64,000 nucleotides of DNA from Roseimarinus sediminis (GTDB lineage: Bacteria; Bacteroidota; Bacteroidia; Bacteroidales; Prolixibacteraceae). Location of the stretch: the NCBI RefSeq assembly GCF_050433125.1, contig NZ_JBNPXV010000001.1, positions 620,001 through 684,000 on the forward strand. The letters run 5' to 3'. Made by a program: the position numbers and the translations under genes. This document shows positions 1 through 9,415 of the stretch, piece after piece; the first letter of the stretch is position 1; each line of letters starts with the position of its first letter. The notes beneath the pieces were generated by a model. That model ran no database searches. It had not been told where the DNA came from and saw only the letters and a list, made by a program, of their open reading frames with translations.

Positions 1-831
1 GTTCAGCCAGTTGTGGCCGGCAAAAGATACACCAATGTCGCCCGATTGCTGTTCAATTTCGTTGTAATTGATTCCTGTAGAAAACGAAAGACGTTTTCCT
101 GTGTGGTAAGCAAAGGTAAGCCCTCCGGCCAGGTTGGACTTGTAATTGGTTGAAATGGCCGACTGTGAACTGGCAAAATCGGCATCAGCGGCATAGAAGC
201 CCGGCTTCATTGGTTCGAAAGCATATTGAGGTGATGCCTGCACGCCCATCGACCAGCTGCCTTCTTCCTTATCCTCCTTCTTGTCATTATTCATTGCCAG
301 CAGGTTTTGTGCGATGATGGCCTTATCGGCTTCACTGATCAATTGACTTTCATACCAGCCGCTAAGCCTTTCCGAATTAGCGGGCACCAGCAAGCGGGAG
401 GGGGCGGCACCGGCGAGTAGAAAATTATTTATTTCTGGCTTCTCTGTTTTTGTTCCTTCTGTCTTTGATGCACCTGCTATTATTTGCTTGTCAAATGCAG
501 CCATAACAGGGCGTTCGAAATGAAGATGAATTTCATTTGAAAATTCTTCAACAACTATAGTCCTGTTGCGATGTTCATCAAGTGTTTCATTGAGCCGGGC
601 CATCATCAGCGCATCGTTGTTAAAGTGGCCGGCCATGAACCAACCCATAACAAAGGCAGCGGCAACAGCAGCGGCGCCGGCCATGGTCCACCAGGCCATC
701 ATCCTCCGTTTGCGCCCCGAATGATCGAGGCTGCCGGAAATCCGATTCCAGACGGCTTCGGACGGAACTGCCTCGTAGTTTTCGAGTCCTTCCCTGAAGA
801 GCTGATCTATTTTATGTTCTTCATTTAACAT
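1..831 (-). CDS. Membrane-anchored outer-membrane-barrel-like protein paired with ECF sigma factor (3' end outside window)
   Basis: The reading frame begins at an ATG that overlaps the last 11 bases of the sigma-factor gene and stays open for 277 codons to the window edge, so the C-terminus is missing. Residues 1-45 are polar and cytoplasmic-looking, a single hydrophobic segment lies near residues 47-67 (AAAVAAAFVMGWFMAG), and a long polar linker follows. From about residue 190 the pattern (MGVQASPQYAFEP, then GGLTFAYHTGKRLSFSTGINY) resembles the start of a PorT-like outer-membrane beta-barrel. Bacteroidota commonly place such a protein directly behind an ECF sigma gene. Translational coupling and co-function with the sigma factor, perhaps as an anti-sigma-like partner, are inferred from the overlap. 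No zinc anti-sigma motif is visible. Confidence 0.7.
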   Translation of the reverse strand, partial: MLNEEHKIDQLFREGLENYEAVPSEAVWNRISGSLDHSGRKRRMMAWWTMAGAAAVAAAFVMGWFMAGHFNNDALMMARLNETLDEHRNRTIVVEEFSNEIHLHFERPVMAAFDKQIIAGASKTEGTKTEKPEINNFLLAGAAPSRLLVPANSERLSGWYESQLISEADKAIIAQNLLAMNNDKKEDKEEGSWSMGVQASPQYAFEPMKPGFYAADADFASSQSAISTNYKSNLAGGLTFAYHTGKRLSFSTGINYNEIEQQSGDIGVSFAGHNWLN

Positions 832-1372
832 AGCTTTTCTCTGAAATTCCCAATTCTTTCACTTTTTGTTGTAATATTCGTCGTGCCCGGGCCAGATTCG
901 ATTTCGATGTTCCTTCGTTGATTCCCATCTCTTCGGCAATTTCCTTGTGACTAAAGCCGTCGATGGCATAAAGGTTGAAAACCATCTTATAGCGGGGTGG
1001 CAATTGAGCTACCAATTCGAGTAACTGCTCAGCCCCCAGCTGATCGTAAACCGTCTCGTTTTCTCCCTTCTGATCAAAAACCGAAATGTCCTCGACCGTT
1101 TGCATCCGGTAACGTGTACGGTATTTTTCAAGTGCAATATTGACCACGATTCTTTTCATCCATCCTTCGAAAGACCCCTTCCCCGAGTATTGACCGATTT
1201 TACTCATTATTTTTATAAACCCTTCGTGCAGCGTATCTTCTGCTTCGGTACGATCGCGGGAATACCGCATACACACCCCAAATAATTTTGGGGCAAACAT
1301 CTGATAAAGCGTCGATTGTGCTTTGCGCTTGCCAGATTTACAGTCCGATATAAGTCGATCCAGTTCCTTCAA
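821..1372 (-). CDS. ECF-type RNA polymerase sigma factor
   Basis: This is a 183-residue sigma-70 family protein of extracytoplasmic-function size. Region 2 lies around residues 20-90 (the MFAPKLFGVCMRYSRDRTEA stretch, then LHEGFIKIM and SFEGWMKRIVVNIA) and recognises the -10-like element. Region 4 lies around residues 115-170 (LPPRYKMVFNLYAIDGFSHK, then an EIAEEMGINEGTSKSNLARA helix-turn-helix). It would redirect RNA polymerase to a small regulon. The end of the gene overlaps the start of the downstream membrane protein, so the two form an operon. A weak TAACTTTA -7-like box reads toward the gene at 1398-1405. The target genes cannot be told from this window. Confidence 0.93.
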   Translation of the reverse strand: MKELDRLISDCKSGKRKAQSTLYQMFAPKLFGVCMRYSRDRTEAEDTLHEGFIKIMSKIGQYSGKGSFEGWMKRIVVNIALEKYRTRYRMQTVEDISVFDQKGENETVYDQLGAEQLLELVAQLPPRYKMVFNLYAIDGFSHKEIAEEMGINEGTSKSNLARARRILQQKVKELGISEKSYVK

Positions 1373-1574
1373 TCTACTTGTTAAGTACTAAATGTTGTAA
1401 AGTTACCTGTTATCTGTTAATATAAAAGCCAATTTAAAGCAATGACTGTTAAATGCTTTTAACGAATCGTGCTGGTCAACGATGTACCCCTTCAGAGTTG
1501 ACCGGCACCGATCAGCTGCTTCTTAATTCAACTTTCAACATTTTTCAAGGCATTGACGATAAGTTGCAGTGATT

Positions 1575-1627
1575 GGTTGCGCAGCGTGCCATCTTTTCTT
1601 TTAAAAAATAAAAAAAGGCACGCAACC
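1575..1627. terminator. Imperfect long hairpin in the 342-bp gap between sigma factor and lipoprotein gene
   Basis: GGTTGCG and CGTGCC on the left pair with GGCACG and CAACC on the right, with a four-base CAGC bulge. The inner arms are T-rich and A-rich and can extend the stem. The structure could act as a processing or termination signal. The rest of the gap 1373-1714 shows no gene. Confidence 0.45.
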
Positions 1628-1714
1628 TCATACAACAACTATGCATCCTTGTTCTGTATTTTATCTGAAAAACGGATCCTTGTCGATAAAAACAGAATAT
1701 AAATCACAGCAACG

Positions 1715-2542
1715 ATGAAACAATTGATCTTTTTACTCTTCGTTATCAGCCTTTGTTCTTCGTGCGAACAATGGGAGCCACTCGATTACATCGACGCCAA
1801 TGGCTTGCTTGTGAAGATTGAAAACGAGCAGCGTGAAATCATTTCGGAGTACAGCTATTATAACAACGGCACCCTGAAAACAAGCAAGGAATACAGCAGC
1901 TATTATAGTCCGGGTTCCTGTGAAACTTTTAACTATTACTACAACAAATCGGGGCAGCTGACAAGTATGAAGGGATTTCAGCCGGGCAATATGCTTATGT
2001 CGAGCATGACCGGAGCGATGGATAAAAACCTGGCATATCGTTTCGCTTATGATGCTACCGGGCAACTCGACTCAATAAACATCGATTTCATTTACGATGA
2101 TATGGATGACCTTAACTATTCGATGTGTCTCAGGTTCTCTTATCCTGATGAACAGACTTGCGAAGAAATTATCACCTTTAAGAACAGTTATGCCAGCACC
2201 AACATGATCACGAAAACCTATCATTTCGATGAAAACGGGAATATTGCAGAACTAAAAAGCTGGCAGACAGTCGAAGGAAAACAAAAGCTATATTCAATAG
2301 AAGAAATGCAATACGACGACCATAAATCGCCGGTAACATTTAAACCTTTGCCGCAATCGAAAAATAATGTGCTGGAGAAAAGCGTTACTGTTTATAATTA
2401 CGATGAAAACAACGAACAGACGGTAGCTTACAGTTCGACCTATGTGTACGAGTATGAATACAACGGCAATGGCTACCCATCGTATTCAAAGGAAATCCAA
2501 CCCAATCAGATTGAAAATATTCGTTATTACCATTACAAATAG
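1715..2542 (+). CDS. Hypothetical lipoprotein
   Basis: A 275-residue protein with a lipoprotein signal peptide: a basic start, a hydrophobic stretch and the lipobox LCSSC, with the lipidated Cys near residue 17. The mature part is rich in Tyr and Asn and shows loose repeats of the form YY.N.G.L and YDENNE, which recall the YD-type strands of RHS or DUF4595-like proteins. They are too irregular to assign a family. It lies 7 bp upstream of the serpin lipoprotein on the same strand, so the two are probably co-transcribed. No enzymatic motif is visible and the function is unknown. Confidence 0.75.
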   Translation: MKQLIFLLFVISLCSSCEQWEPLDYIDANGLLVKIENEQREIISEYSYYNNGTLKTSKEYSSYYSPGSCETFNYYYNKSGQLTSMKGFQPGNMLMSSMTGAMDKNLAYRFAYDATGQLDSINIDFIYDDMDDLNYSMCLRFSYPDEQTCEEIITFKNSYASTNMITKTYHFDENGNIAELKSWQTVEGKQKLYSIEEMQYDDHKSPVTFKPLPQSKNNVLEKSVTVYNYDENNEQTVAYSSTYVYEYEYNGNGYPSYSKEIQPNQIENIRYYHYK

Positions 2543-2549
2543 CACCGTT

Positions 2550-3788
2550 ATGAAAACACAAATTATTCTATTCAGTCTCATCCTGCTTCTTTTTTCTGCC
2601 GGATCGTGTGATACCAAAAGCGACGCAGACAAGAAAATTGAGCTTTCGTTTAAAGCCCAGAAAATAGTGGCTGCGGACAATGCCTTTGGGCTCGATGTTT
2701 TTCAGCGAATCAGTGCTGAAGAAGAGAAAACTAATTTCATGATTTCACCTTTAAGTATCTCGATGGCTTTATCGATGGCCTACAACGGTGCCGAAACTGC
2801 TACCCGCGACGAGATGGCCGAAGCCCTGCAAATAGAAGATTTTTCACGCGAAGAACTGAATGAAACTTACCGCGACCTGATTGAAGCCCTGCTTCATGCC
2901 GACAAAAAGGTGGCCATGGAAATTGCCAATTCGATCTGGTACCGAAATACCTACCACGTAGAGCAGGATTTTCTGACAGTTAACAGCACCTTTTACGATG
3001 CCGAAGTAAAAGAAGCCGATTTCAACAGTCCCGAAACGCTCGATTTGATAAACAAATGGGTAAGCGATAAAACCCATGGAAAAATTCCTTCCATACTCAA
3101 TGAAATTCCTGCCGAGGCTGTGCTCTACCTGATTAATGCCATTTATTTTAACGGAACGTGGAGCAAGGAATTCAATCCTGAGAGCACACAACAGCTTACC
3201 TTCAATGTTTCGGAACAGGAGCAGGTAAGTGCCCATATGATGGGGCGCGTCGACACGCTCGACTACCAGAAAAACGAGCTCTTTTCAGCGATCAGAATGC
3301 CCTATGGCGATGGTAATTTTAGCATGACTGTGATGTTACCCAACGAAGGAAAAAACGTTGCCGACCTTACCTCGTCGATGAATGCCGAAAACTGGAAGCA
3401 ATGGCAAAAAGACTTCGCTGTGACCAAAGATGTTGATATCCGTCTGCCCAAGTTTAAATTGAAATACGACATTACCCTCAATCAGGTATTAAAAGCCATG
3501 GGCATGGAACTGGCCTTTACCGAGCAGGCCGATTTTAGCAGCATCAACAAGAACCGGGATCTTTTCATCAGTTTTGTCAAGCATAAAACCTTTGTTGAGG
3601 TAGACGAAGAAGGAACCGAAGCTGCTGCTGTGACCATCATTGGATTCGAAACAACATCGGTAGGGCCCGAACAAGCTGAGAAAATCTATTTCCATTGCAA
3701 CCGGCCTTTCCTGTTTGCCATTACTGAAAAAGATACCGAAGCGATTCTTTTCATTGGCAAGGTCGGCAATCCTGCTTTGGAAGAATAA
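2550..3788 (+). CDS. Serpin-family protease inhibitor, lipoprotein
   Basis: A 412-residue serpin. The start chosen at 2550 gives a lipoprotein signal (MKTQIILFSLILLLFSAGSC), so the protein is likely anchored to a membrane, possibly at the cell surface. The serpin fold is complete: FMISPLSISMALSMAYNGA near the start, LINAIYFNGTW in the middle, the hinge EEGTEAAAVT and the family signature HCNRPFLFAI near the C-terminus. The hinge has small residues at P12-P9, as in inhibitory serpins. Counting from the hinge, the predicted P1-P1' bond is Thr-Ser. Bacterial serpins trap serine or cysteine proteases irreversibly. The target is unknown. A bidirectional terminator follows the gene. Confidence 0.95.
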   Translation: MKTQIILFSLILLLFSAGSCDTKSDADKKIELSFKAQKIVAADNAFGLDVFQRISAEEEKTNFMISPLSISMALSMAYNGAETATRDEMAEALQIEDFSREELNETYRDLIEALLHADKKVAMEIANSIWYRNTYHVEQDFLTVNSTFYDAEVKEADFNSPETLDLINKWVSDKTHGKIPSILNEIPAEAVLYLINAIYFNGTWSKEFNPESTQQLTFNVSEQEQVSAHMMGRVDTLDYQKNELFSAIRMPYGDGNFSMTVMLPNEGKNVADLTSSMNAENWKQWQKDFAVTKDVDIRLPKFKLKYDITLNQVLKAMGMELAFTEQADFSSINKNRDLFISFVKHKTFVEVDEEGTEAAAVTIIGFETTSVGPEQAEKIYFHCNRPFLFAITEKDTEAILFIGKVGNPALEE

Positions 3789-3837
3789 CAAAAGAAAATA
3801 GCCACTTTCTATAATTCCTTCAATCCCTTGTTAAACC

Positions 3838-3878
3838 GAAAATGCTGCAAAGGAACTTTGTTCCGAAGCAGCATTTTC
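3838..3878. terminator. Bidirectional terminator between serpin and lpdA
   Basis: An 11-bp perfect stem (GAAAATGCTGC with GCAGCATTTTC) with an inner GGAAC/GTTCC stem and T-runs on both strands, placed between convergent genes. Confidence 0.85.
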
Positions 3879-3897
3879 ACTTTTATTCCTTATGTTC

Positions 3898-5289
3898 TTA
3901 TAAATGGATCACCTCGTCGTAGGCTGCTGCGGCAGCTTCCATCACTGCCTCACTCATGGTGGGGTGCGGATGAATGGTCTTCAGCAATTCATGGCCTGTA
4001 ATCTCAAGTTTACGGGCAACCACCATTTCCGAAATCATCTCGGTTACATTGCCACCAATCATGTGCGCTCCAAGCAATTCGCCATATTTGGCATCAAAAA
4101 TCAGTTTTACAAAACCATCTTTCTGACCCGCTGCACTGGCTTTGCCCGATGCGGAGTAGGGGAACTTGCCCACTTTAATTTCGTAGCCGGCTTCTTTTGC
4201 TTTTTCTTCAGTTAAGCCAACCGACGATACTTCGGGGTTGGTATAGGTACAGCCGGGGATGTTGCTATAATCGACCGGGTCGGGGTTTTTGCCGGCTATT
4301 TTTTCAACACAGGTAATTCCTTCGGCCGATGCCACGTGAGCCAGCGCCGGCCCCGAAACAATGTCGCCAATGGCATAAACCCCTTCAACCGTGGTGCGGT
4401 AGAATTCATCCACTTTTACCTTGCCGTTTTCGAGTTCCACTCCAAGATCTTCGAGGCCAATCCCTTCAATATTGGGAGCAACACCTACAGCCGATAACAC
4501 CACTTCAGCTTCTACAACTTCTTCACCTTTTGGTGTCTTTATCGTCACTTTGCATAGCTTGCCCGAGGTGTCGACCTTTTCGACCGACGATTTCAGCAGT
4601 ACCTTCATTTTGGCTTTTTTAAACGAACGGGCCAGGGCCTGCGACACATCAGCATCTTCATTTGGAACCACATTGGGCAGAAATTCGACCAGTATTACCT
4701 CAGTTCCAATGGTATTGTAGAAATTGGCAAACTCACTGCCAATGGCACCCGATCCGACTACCACCATCGATTTGGGTTGCTTTTTCAGCGTCATGGCCTG
4801 GCGGTAGCCAATTATTTTTTCGCCATCCTGCTTCAGATTGGGAAGCTCTTTCGAGCGAGCTCCGGTTGCCAGAATGATGTGCTTTGCCTTAATGGTTTTC
4901 TTTTTCCCTTTGGCATCTTCCACCTCTACTTCACCGGCTTTTTTTAACTTTCCAAAGCCATTAATTATTTCAATCTTGTTTTTCTTAAAAAGAAACTGTA
5001 CTCCCTTGCTCATTCCTTCGGCTACTTCGCGGCTGCGTTTTACCATTTTATCGAAATCGGGTTTTACCTCACCCGAGATACTTACTCCGTAGCTGTCGGC
5101 ATGTAGGGCGTATTCATAGGCCTGCGCACTTTTCAGTAACGATTTGGTTGGAATACAGCCCCAGTTGAGGCACACTCCGCCTACGTTTTCTTTTTCAACT
5201 ACTCCTACTTTCATGCCTAGTTGCGATGCACGAATGGCAGCAACATACCCACCGGGTCCGCTGCCAATTACGATTAAATCAAAATCCAT
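3898..5289 (-). CDS. lpdA: Dihydrolipoyl dehydrogenase (E3)
   Basis: A 463-residue flavoprotein of normal family length that reoxidises dihydrolipoamide with NAD+ in 2-oxoacid dehydrogenase or glycine cleavage complexes. The FAD-binding GSGPGGYVAAIRASQLG lies at residues 8-24 and the redox disulfide GGVCLNWGCIPTK near residues 37-49. The NAD-binding GSGAIGSEFANFY is in the middle and YAIGDI completes the FAD site. The catalytic His-Glu pair is in the C-terminal HPHPTMSEAVMEA. No E1 or E2 genes are adjacent, so it probably serves complexes encoded elsewhere. It diverges from the hemerythrin-PAS gene. Confidence 0.97.
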   Translation of the reverse strand: MDFDLIVIGSGPGGYVAAIRASQLGMKVGVVEKENVGGVCLNWGCIPTKSLLKSAQAYEYALHADSYGVSISGEVKPDFDKMVKRSREVAEGMSKGVQFLFKKNKIEIINGFGKLKKAGEVEVEDAKGKKKTIKAKHIILATGARSKELPNLKQDGEKIIGYRQAMTLKKQPKSMVVVGSGAIGSEFANFYNTIGTEVILVEFLPNVVPNEDADVSQALARSFKKAKMKVLLKSSVEKVDTSGKLCKVTIKTPKGEEVVEAEVVLSAVGVAPNIEGIGLEDLGVELENGKVKVDEFYRTTVEGVYAIGDIVSGPALAHVASAEGITCVEKIAGKNPDPVDYSNIPGCTYTNPEVSSVGLTEEKAKEAGYEIKVGKFPYSASGKASAAGQKDGFVKLIFDAKYGELLGAHMIGGNVTEMISEMVVARKLEITGHELLKTIHPHPTMSEAVMEAAAAAYDEVIHL

Positions 5290-5408
5290 ATCGCGTGATT
5301 TTATGTTTTATGTATTCGTTTTATTTTATTTCAAAACGAAAAAACTGCATTTATGTTTACTCGTATTCATTAAATTGCACTTGTGGTAAATATTTTAATT
5401 ATAAAATC

Positions 5409-6617
5409 ATGTCCGAACTGATAACAAATCATCAACATAGATTTAGTGAACTCTATGATTTTTCGAAGAGCCTGATCGTTCACGCTTCGAGCAATGCACA
5501 ACAAGTTGAAAAATATGCTCACCTGATCGAAACAGTCGATGCACGTGAAGTGATGCAACTGATTGACCAACTACTGCTCGACGATGTTGGATTTGAACAG
5601 GTAAAGAAAAACATTGGTAAGTTAATCAACATTTTCTATAAGTCATTGAATTCGAGGGAAACAATCGACCCGGGTGAGCAGCATTTTCTTCACTACCTGC
5701 TCCTTGAAAACCGTTCGGTGAAAGAAATAATGCAGCAAATTAAGCGTGAGCTTAAACAAGTAAAAGGAAAGCCTGAAGCGGAGTTCGATCAATTGAAAAA
5801 CCTTCTGAAGCGCCTTGAGGCCTATGAACTGCATTACATTAAAAAGGAAAACATTCTCTTTCCATACATCGAAAAAACATTTTCCCAATATCGCTGCCTG
5901 CAGCTGATGTGGTCGTTCCACGACGATTATCGTCGTCTGTTGAAGTCGATACTCCGAATGATGGAAGAAAAAGAAGTTCCGCGACAAAGCTTATACAAAG
6001 CCCTGGGAGATCTTTTTTTTGTCATTCTGCCCATTATTTTTCGCGAAGAAAAAATCCTCTTTCCTGTGGCGCTTGAAGTAATTCCAAAGCAAGGCTGGGA
6101 TACCATGCTAGGTGAAGCATCGGAGCTGGGCTGGTGTTATATCGCTCCCCCCCAAACAGCATCAGAACATGAGCCGGATGATTTGGAACAAACCATAAAT
6201 GGCAAAGTGAATCTGGGCACCGGGGCACTTGATGTGCAGCAACTAATACTGATGCTTGAACACCTTCCTGTTGATATCACCTTTGTGGATGAAAAGGATG
6301 AAGTTGCTTATTTTTCAGGAGCGAAACACCGTATTTTCCCCCGTTCAAAGGCCATTATTGGTCGCAAGGTACAAAACTGCCATCCAAAGGAAAGTGTGCA
6401 CGTGGTAAACGAGATCGTCGAAGCTTTTAGAAAGGGACAGGAAAGCAAGGCCGATTTTTGGATACAAATGCGGGGGAAGTTTATACACATCCGCTACTTT
6501 GCCCTTCGCGATGAAGCCGGTAATTACAGAGGGACGATAGAGGTAAGCCAGGATTGTACCGAAATAAGAGGGCTCGAAGGCGAACAACGCCTGCTTAACT
6601 GGAAGAAAGGCAGTTGA
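5409..6617 (+). CDS. Hemerythrin-like protein with C-terminal PAS domain (DUF438-family relative)
   Basis: A 402-residue soluble protein. The start at 5409 (MSELITNHQH) is preferred over upstream codons that lie inside the divergent promoter region. Residues 130-235 hold hemerythrin-type iron-ligand motifs (HYIKKENILFPYIE, MWSFHDDYR, FREEKILFPVA). Residues 280-395 form a PAS domain (LPVDITFVDEKDEVAYF) with a conserved CHPKESVHVV motif that in relatives may bind a cofactor. The N-terminal 100 residues do not show a clear DUF438 motif. The C-terminal half is clearly related to the gene at 16422-17669. A role in sensing O2 or NO is inferred from hemerythrin and PAS. It lies upstream of a sensor kinase gene with 103 bp between them. 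Confidence 0.85.
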   Translation: MSELITNHQHRFSELYDFSKSLIVHASSNAQQVEKYAHLIETVDAREVMQLIDQLLLDDVGFEQVKKNIGKLINIFYKSLNSRETIDPGEQHFLHYLLLENRSVKEIMQQIKRELKQVKGKPEAEFDQLKNLLKRLEAYELHYIKKENILFPYIEKTFSQYRCLQLMWSFHDDYRRLLKSILRMMEEKEVPRQSLYKALGDLFFVILPIIFREEKILFPVALEVIPKQGWDTMLGEASELGWCYIAPPQTASEHEPDDLEQTINGKVNLGTGALDVQQLILMLEHLPVDITFVDEKDEVAYFSGAKHRIFPRSKAIIGRKVQNCHPKESVHVVNEIVEAFRKGQESKADFWIQMRGKFIHIRYFALRDEAGNYRGTIEVSQDCTEIRGLEGEQRLLNWKKGS

Positions 6618-6720
6618 CAAAACCACTGAAATGCTAAAACTTGAGGTCAGACGCTGCTGGTAAGGTTTTTTATCTTAAATTGAATGATTCAAAAAAAACA
6701 AGCATAACAAAAGGCTTTCT

Positions 6721-9291
6721 ATGCAGTTGAATAAAATAGCATTCAAGTTTACAATTGTTGCACTGGCAGTGAGTATTCTTTTCATTTTCGTTGCATATAA
6801 TTACTATAGCAATGAGAAAAAGCGCGTTGAAGAAAGCAAACACGGTGAGCTTAGCGCCATTGGTAAACTGAAAACCGACCAGTATATTCAATGGCACCAG
6901 GAGCGCTTATCGGAAGCGCATTTCTTTTCCAAAACCCCAAGTTTTGTAGCAGCGATAATTGCTATATGCGAAGGTGATTCAGGAAGTAGCGAATCCCTTC
7001 GCCAATCGTTGTTACACATAATGACTAATAAACGGTATGAAAATATCTTTATTCTTGATACAGCTTTTCAAACTATTTTTAGTGCAGTACCGGCAAAATT
7101 GACGCTCGATTCAGCTTCTGTTGAACATTGTAAACAGGTTTTCACTTCGGGGCAATTAAACACACGCGATTACTTCTATTGTCCAATACACAAGAGCATT
7201 CATTATGAAATTTTTGCACCAATAAAAGACAATGGCAATAAAACGTTCGCTGTAATGATGTTTAGCATTAACCCCAACGACTACATTTATGCATTACTAA
7301 GCGACTGGCCAAATAAAAGTAAAACATCCGAGACCATACTTGTTCGGCAGGAAGGCGACAGCATACGTTATCTCAGTCCGCTCAAGCGAACCGACAACAG
7401 TAAGCTGTCCCTCGTCTTCTCAAATGAAGTGATAGAACTCCCCTCGGTTCAGGCTTTTAACCAGGTTTCGGGCTTGTTTCAGGGGCGTGACTATGCCGGT
7501 AAAAAGGTACTGGTTGATCTCAGCCTCATCCCGCAAACAAATTATGCGCTGATTAATAAAATCGATGTCGGGGAACTGTATGCCGATTTTAACAAACAAA
7601 CCATCATGATCATGCTGATTACTGCCTTATCGGTTTTACTGGTTGCATTAATCGTTGCCTGGTTTTATAGTTTACGACAGCGGAGTCTATATCGCAAACT
7701 ACTGGAGAATAAAAACAAATTGGAGGAAAGAGAAGAACAATACCGACTGATAATGGACAACAGTCTCGATGCAATTCTGCTTACAGCAACCAATGGAAGT
7801 ATTCTGTCGGCCAACAAAGCCGCTGAACAAATGTTTGGCATGAGTGAGAAAGAAATCTGTGAGCGCGGACGTAATGGTCTGGTCGATTTGAATGATCCCA
7901 ATTTGAAAACACTCATCAGAGAAAGAGAAATTACAGGTAAAACAAAGGGCGAGCTAACCTTTCTGCACCGTGACGGAACAAAGTTTCCAACCGAAATTAC
8001 CTCTTCGGTTTTTAAAAGCGCCAGTGGCGAATTGCTAAATGGTCTTATTGTCAGGAATATAAAGGAGAGAAAACACCACGAAAACGTACAAAAAATTCTT
8101 TATGAAATTGCCCGTGAATCCATGTTCATCAATACCATCGAAGAGCTTCTGATGAGTGTAAAAGAACAACTTGGAACCGAACTCGATGCAAGTAATTTTT
8201 ATGTTGCCAGGTATTTAAGTGATAAAAAAATGCTCAAACAGCTGGTTTTTATTAATGAAACTTTTAACTCAGAAGAGTGGCCGATTGAAAATACGCTATC
8301 GGGCACGGTGATAAGCAAGGGAGAAAGCTTATTAATTAAAGGAGATCAGATAAATGCCTTCTATAAAACCCGCTTATCGGATCCTGATTTTAAAACTGCC
8401 AAATGTTGGCTGGGCGTGCCCCTGAAACAAGAAAACGAAACGGTTGGAATAATGGTTGTTCAAAGCTATTATAACGAAAACGCCTACAATCAGCAACATA
8501 AAATCCTGCTCGAGATGATTGCCCATGAACTGGAAATTGTGATGCAGCGAAATAAAATGATCAACGATTTAATAGAAGCCAAAAATAAAGCAGAAGAAAG
8601 CGACAGATTAAAATCAGCATTTCTGGCCAATGTGAGCCACGAAATCAGAACTCCAATGAATGGAATCCTGGGATTTTTAGAATTGCTTACATTGCCTGAT
8701 CTTTCAAGTGATCAAAAAGAAATGTATCTCAACATTATGAATAAAAGCGGGCAACGCCTGCTTGATACCATCAATGATATTATTGAACTTTCGAAAATTG
8801 AAGCTGGCCAGCTTATTGTTAACTTCTCTGAAGTAAATGTTGGAGAACTGATGGACTTTCAGTATAATTTCTTTTTGCCTAAAGCCCGTGAAAAAGGTTT
8901 GGTATTTGAAATTGAGCAAACAGCCGTAGATGCGGTAACATATGTAACTACTGATAAACATAAAATAAATGGAATTTTTACTAACCTCATCAACAATGCC
9001 TTAAAATATTCCGAAGTGGGCATGATTAAATTTGGTTGCTATGTCGAGAACGAATCTTTGGTTTTTTATGTAAAAGACACCGGAATAGGGATCCCCAAAG
9101 AAAAACAGCAACTCATTTTTGAACGCTTCAATCAGGTAGATGGTATGCTTACCAGACAAAAGGAAGGGGCCGGCCTGGGCTTATCCATTGTTCAGGCCTA
9201 CATACATATTATTGGCGGAACAATTTGGCTGGAGTCGGAACTGGGTAAAGGAAGTTGTTTCTTCTTTTCAATCCCCCTTATAAAAAATTAA
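6721..9291 (+). CDS. Membrane sensor histidine kinase with PAS and GAF domains
   Basis: An 856-residue kinase. A transmembrane helix lies at residues 8-27 and a periplasmic sensor of about 265 residues follows (Cache-like in length, not confirmed). A second helix at about 293-315 leads to a coiled-coil linker. A PAS domain lies at about 345-450 and a GAF-like domain at about 465-610. The HisKA phosphoacceptor motif NVSHEIRTPMNGILGFLELL has its His near residue 640. The HATPase domain has an N box (NALKYSE) and G boxes (DTGIGIPKEKQ, GAGLGLSIVQAYI). No receiver domain is present and no response regulator gene is adjacent, so the partner is elsewhere. Its signal may relate to the upstream hemerythrin-PAS protein, but this is context only. 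Confidence 0.93.
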   Translation: MQLNKIAFKFTIVALAVSILFIFVAYNYYSNEKKRVEESKHGELSAIGKLKTDQYIQWHQERLSEAHFFSKTPSFVAAIIAICEGDSGSSESLRQSLLHIMTNKRYENIFILDTAFQTIFSAVPAKLTLDSASVEHCKQVFTSGQLNTRDYFYCPIHKSIHYEIFAPIKDNGNKTFAVMMFSINPNDYIYALLSDWPNKSKTSETILVRQEGDSIRYLSPLKRTDNSKLSLVFSNEVIELPSVQAFNQVSGLFQGRDYAGKKVLVDLSLIPQTNYALINKIDVGELYADFNKQTIMIMLITALSVLLVALIVAWFYSLRQRSLYRKLLENKNKLEEREEQYRLIMDNSLDAILLTATNGSILSANKAAEQMFGMSEKEICERGRNGLVDLNDPNLKTLIREREITGKTKGELTFLHRDGTKFPTEITSSVFKSASGELLNGLIVRNIKERKHHENVQKILYEIARESMFINTIEELLMSVKEQLGTELDASNFYVARYLSDKKMLKQLVFINETFNSEEWPIENTLSGTVISKGESLLIKGDQINAFYKTRLSDPDFKTAKCWLGVPLKQENETVGIMVVQSYYNENAYNQQHKILLEMIAHELEIVMQRNKMINDLIEAKNKAEESDRLKSAFLANVSHEIRTPMNGILGFLELLTLPDLSSDQKEMYLNIMNKSGQRLLDTINDIIELSKIEAGQLIVNFSEVNVGELMDFQYNFFLPKAREKGLVFEIEQTAVDAVTYVTTDKHKINGIFTNLINNALKYSEVGMIKFGCYVENESLVFYVKDTGIGIPKEKQQLIFERFNQVDGMLTRQKEGAGLGLSIVQAYIHIIGGTIWLESELGKGSCFFFSIPLIKN

Positions 9292-9369
9292 GCAAACGTT
9301 CAACAACTTCATTCCTACTGTTGGCTTTTTGTAGATCACTTTTTGTTAAAAAATGCAAATTACTTGGAA

Positions 9370-9389
9370 GTTAGTAAACATTAACTAAC
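9370..9389. promoter_or_regulatory. Candidate TetR operator, copy 1
   Basis: The sequence GTTAGTAAACATTAACTAAC has inverted half-sites GTTAGT and ACTAAC. It lies just upstream of tetR and overlaps the -7 box at 9386-9393. A 20-bp copy with 17 identical bases occurs at 10446-10465 upstream of the exporter operon. Confidence 0.7.
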
Positions 9390-9393
9390 TTTG
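9386..9393 (+). promoter_or_regulatory. -7 box of the tetR promoter
   Basis: TAACTTTG matches the Bacteroidota -7 consensus TAnnTTTG. A TTG at 9364-9366, 19 bases upstream, fits the -33 element. The expected transcript start is about 15 bases before the ATG. Confidence 0.65.
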
Positions 9394-9415
9394 TGGCCTA
9401 ATTGAAATACAGTTT

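Noticed and set aside
5226..5408. N-terminal extension of the hemerythrin-PAS protein
   Set aside because: It would overlap the start of the divergent lpdA gene and the shared promoter region and shows no domain.
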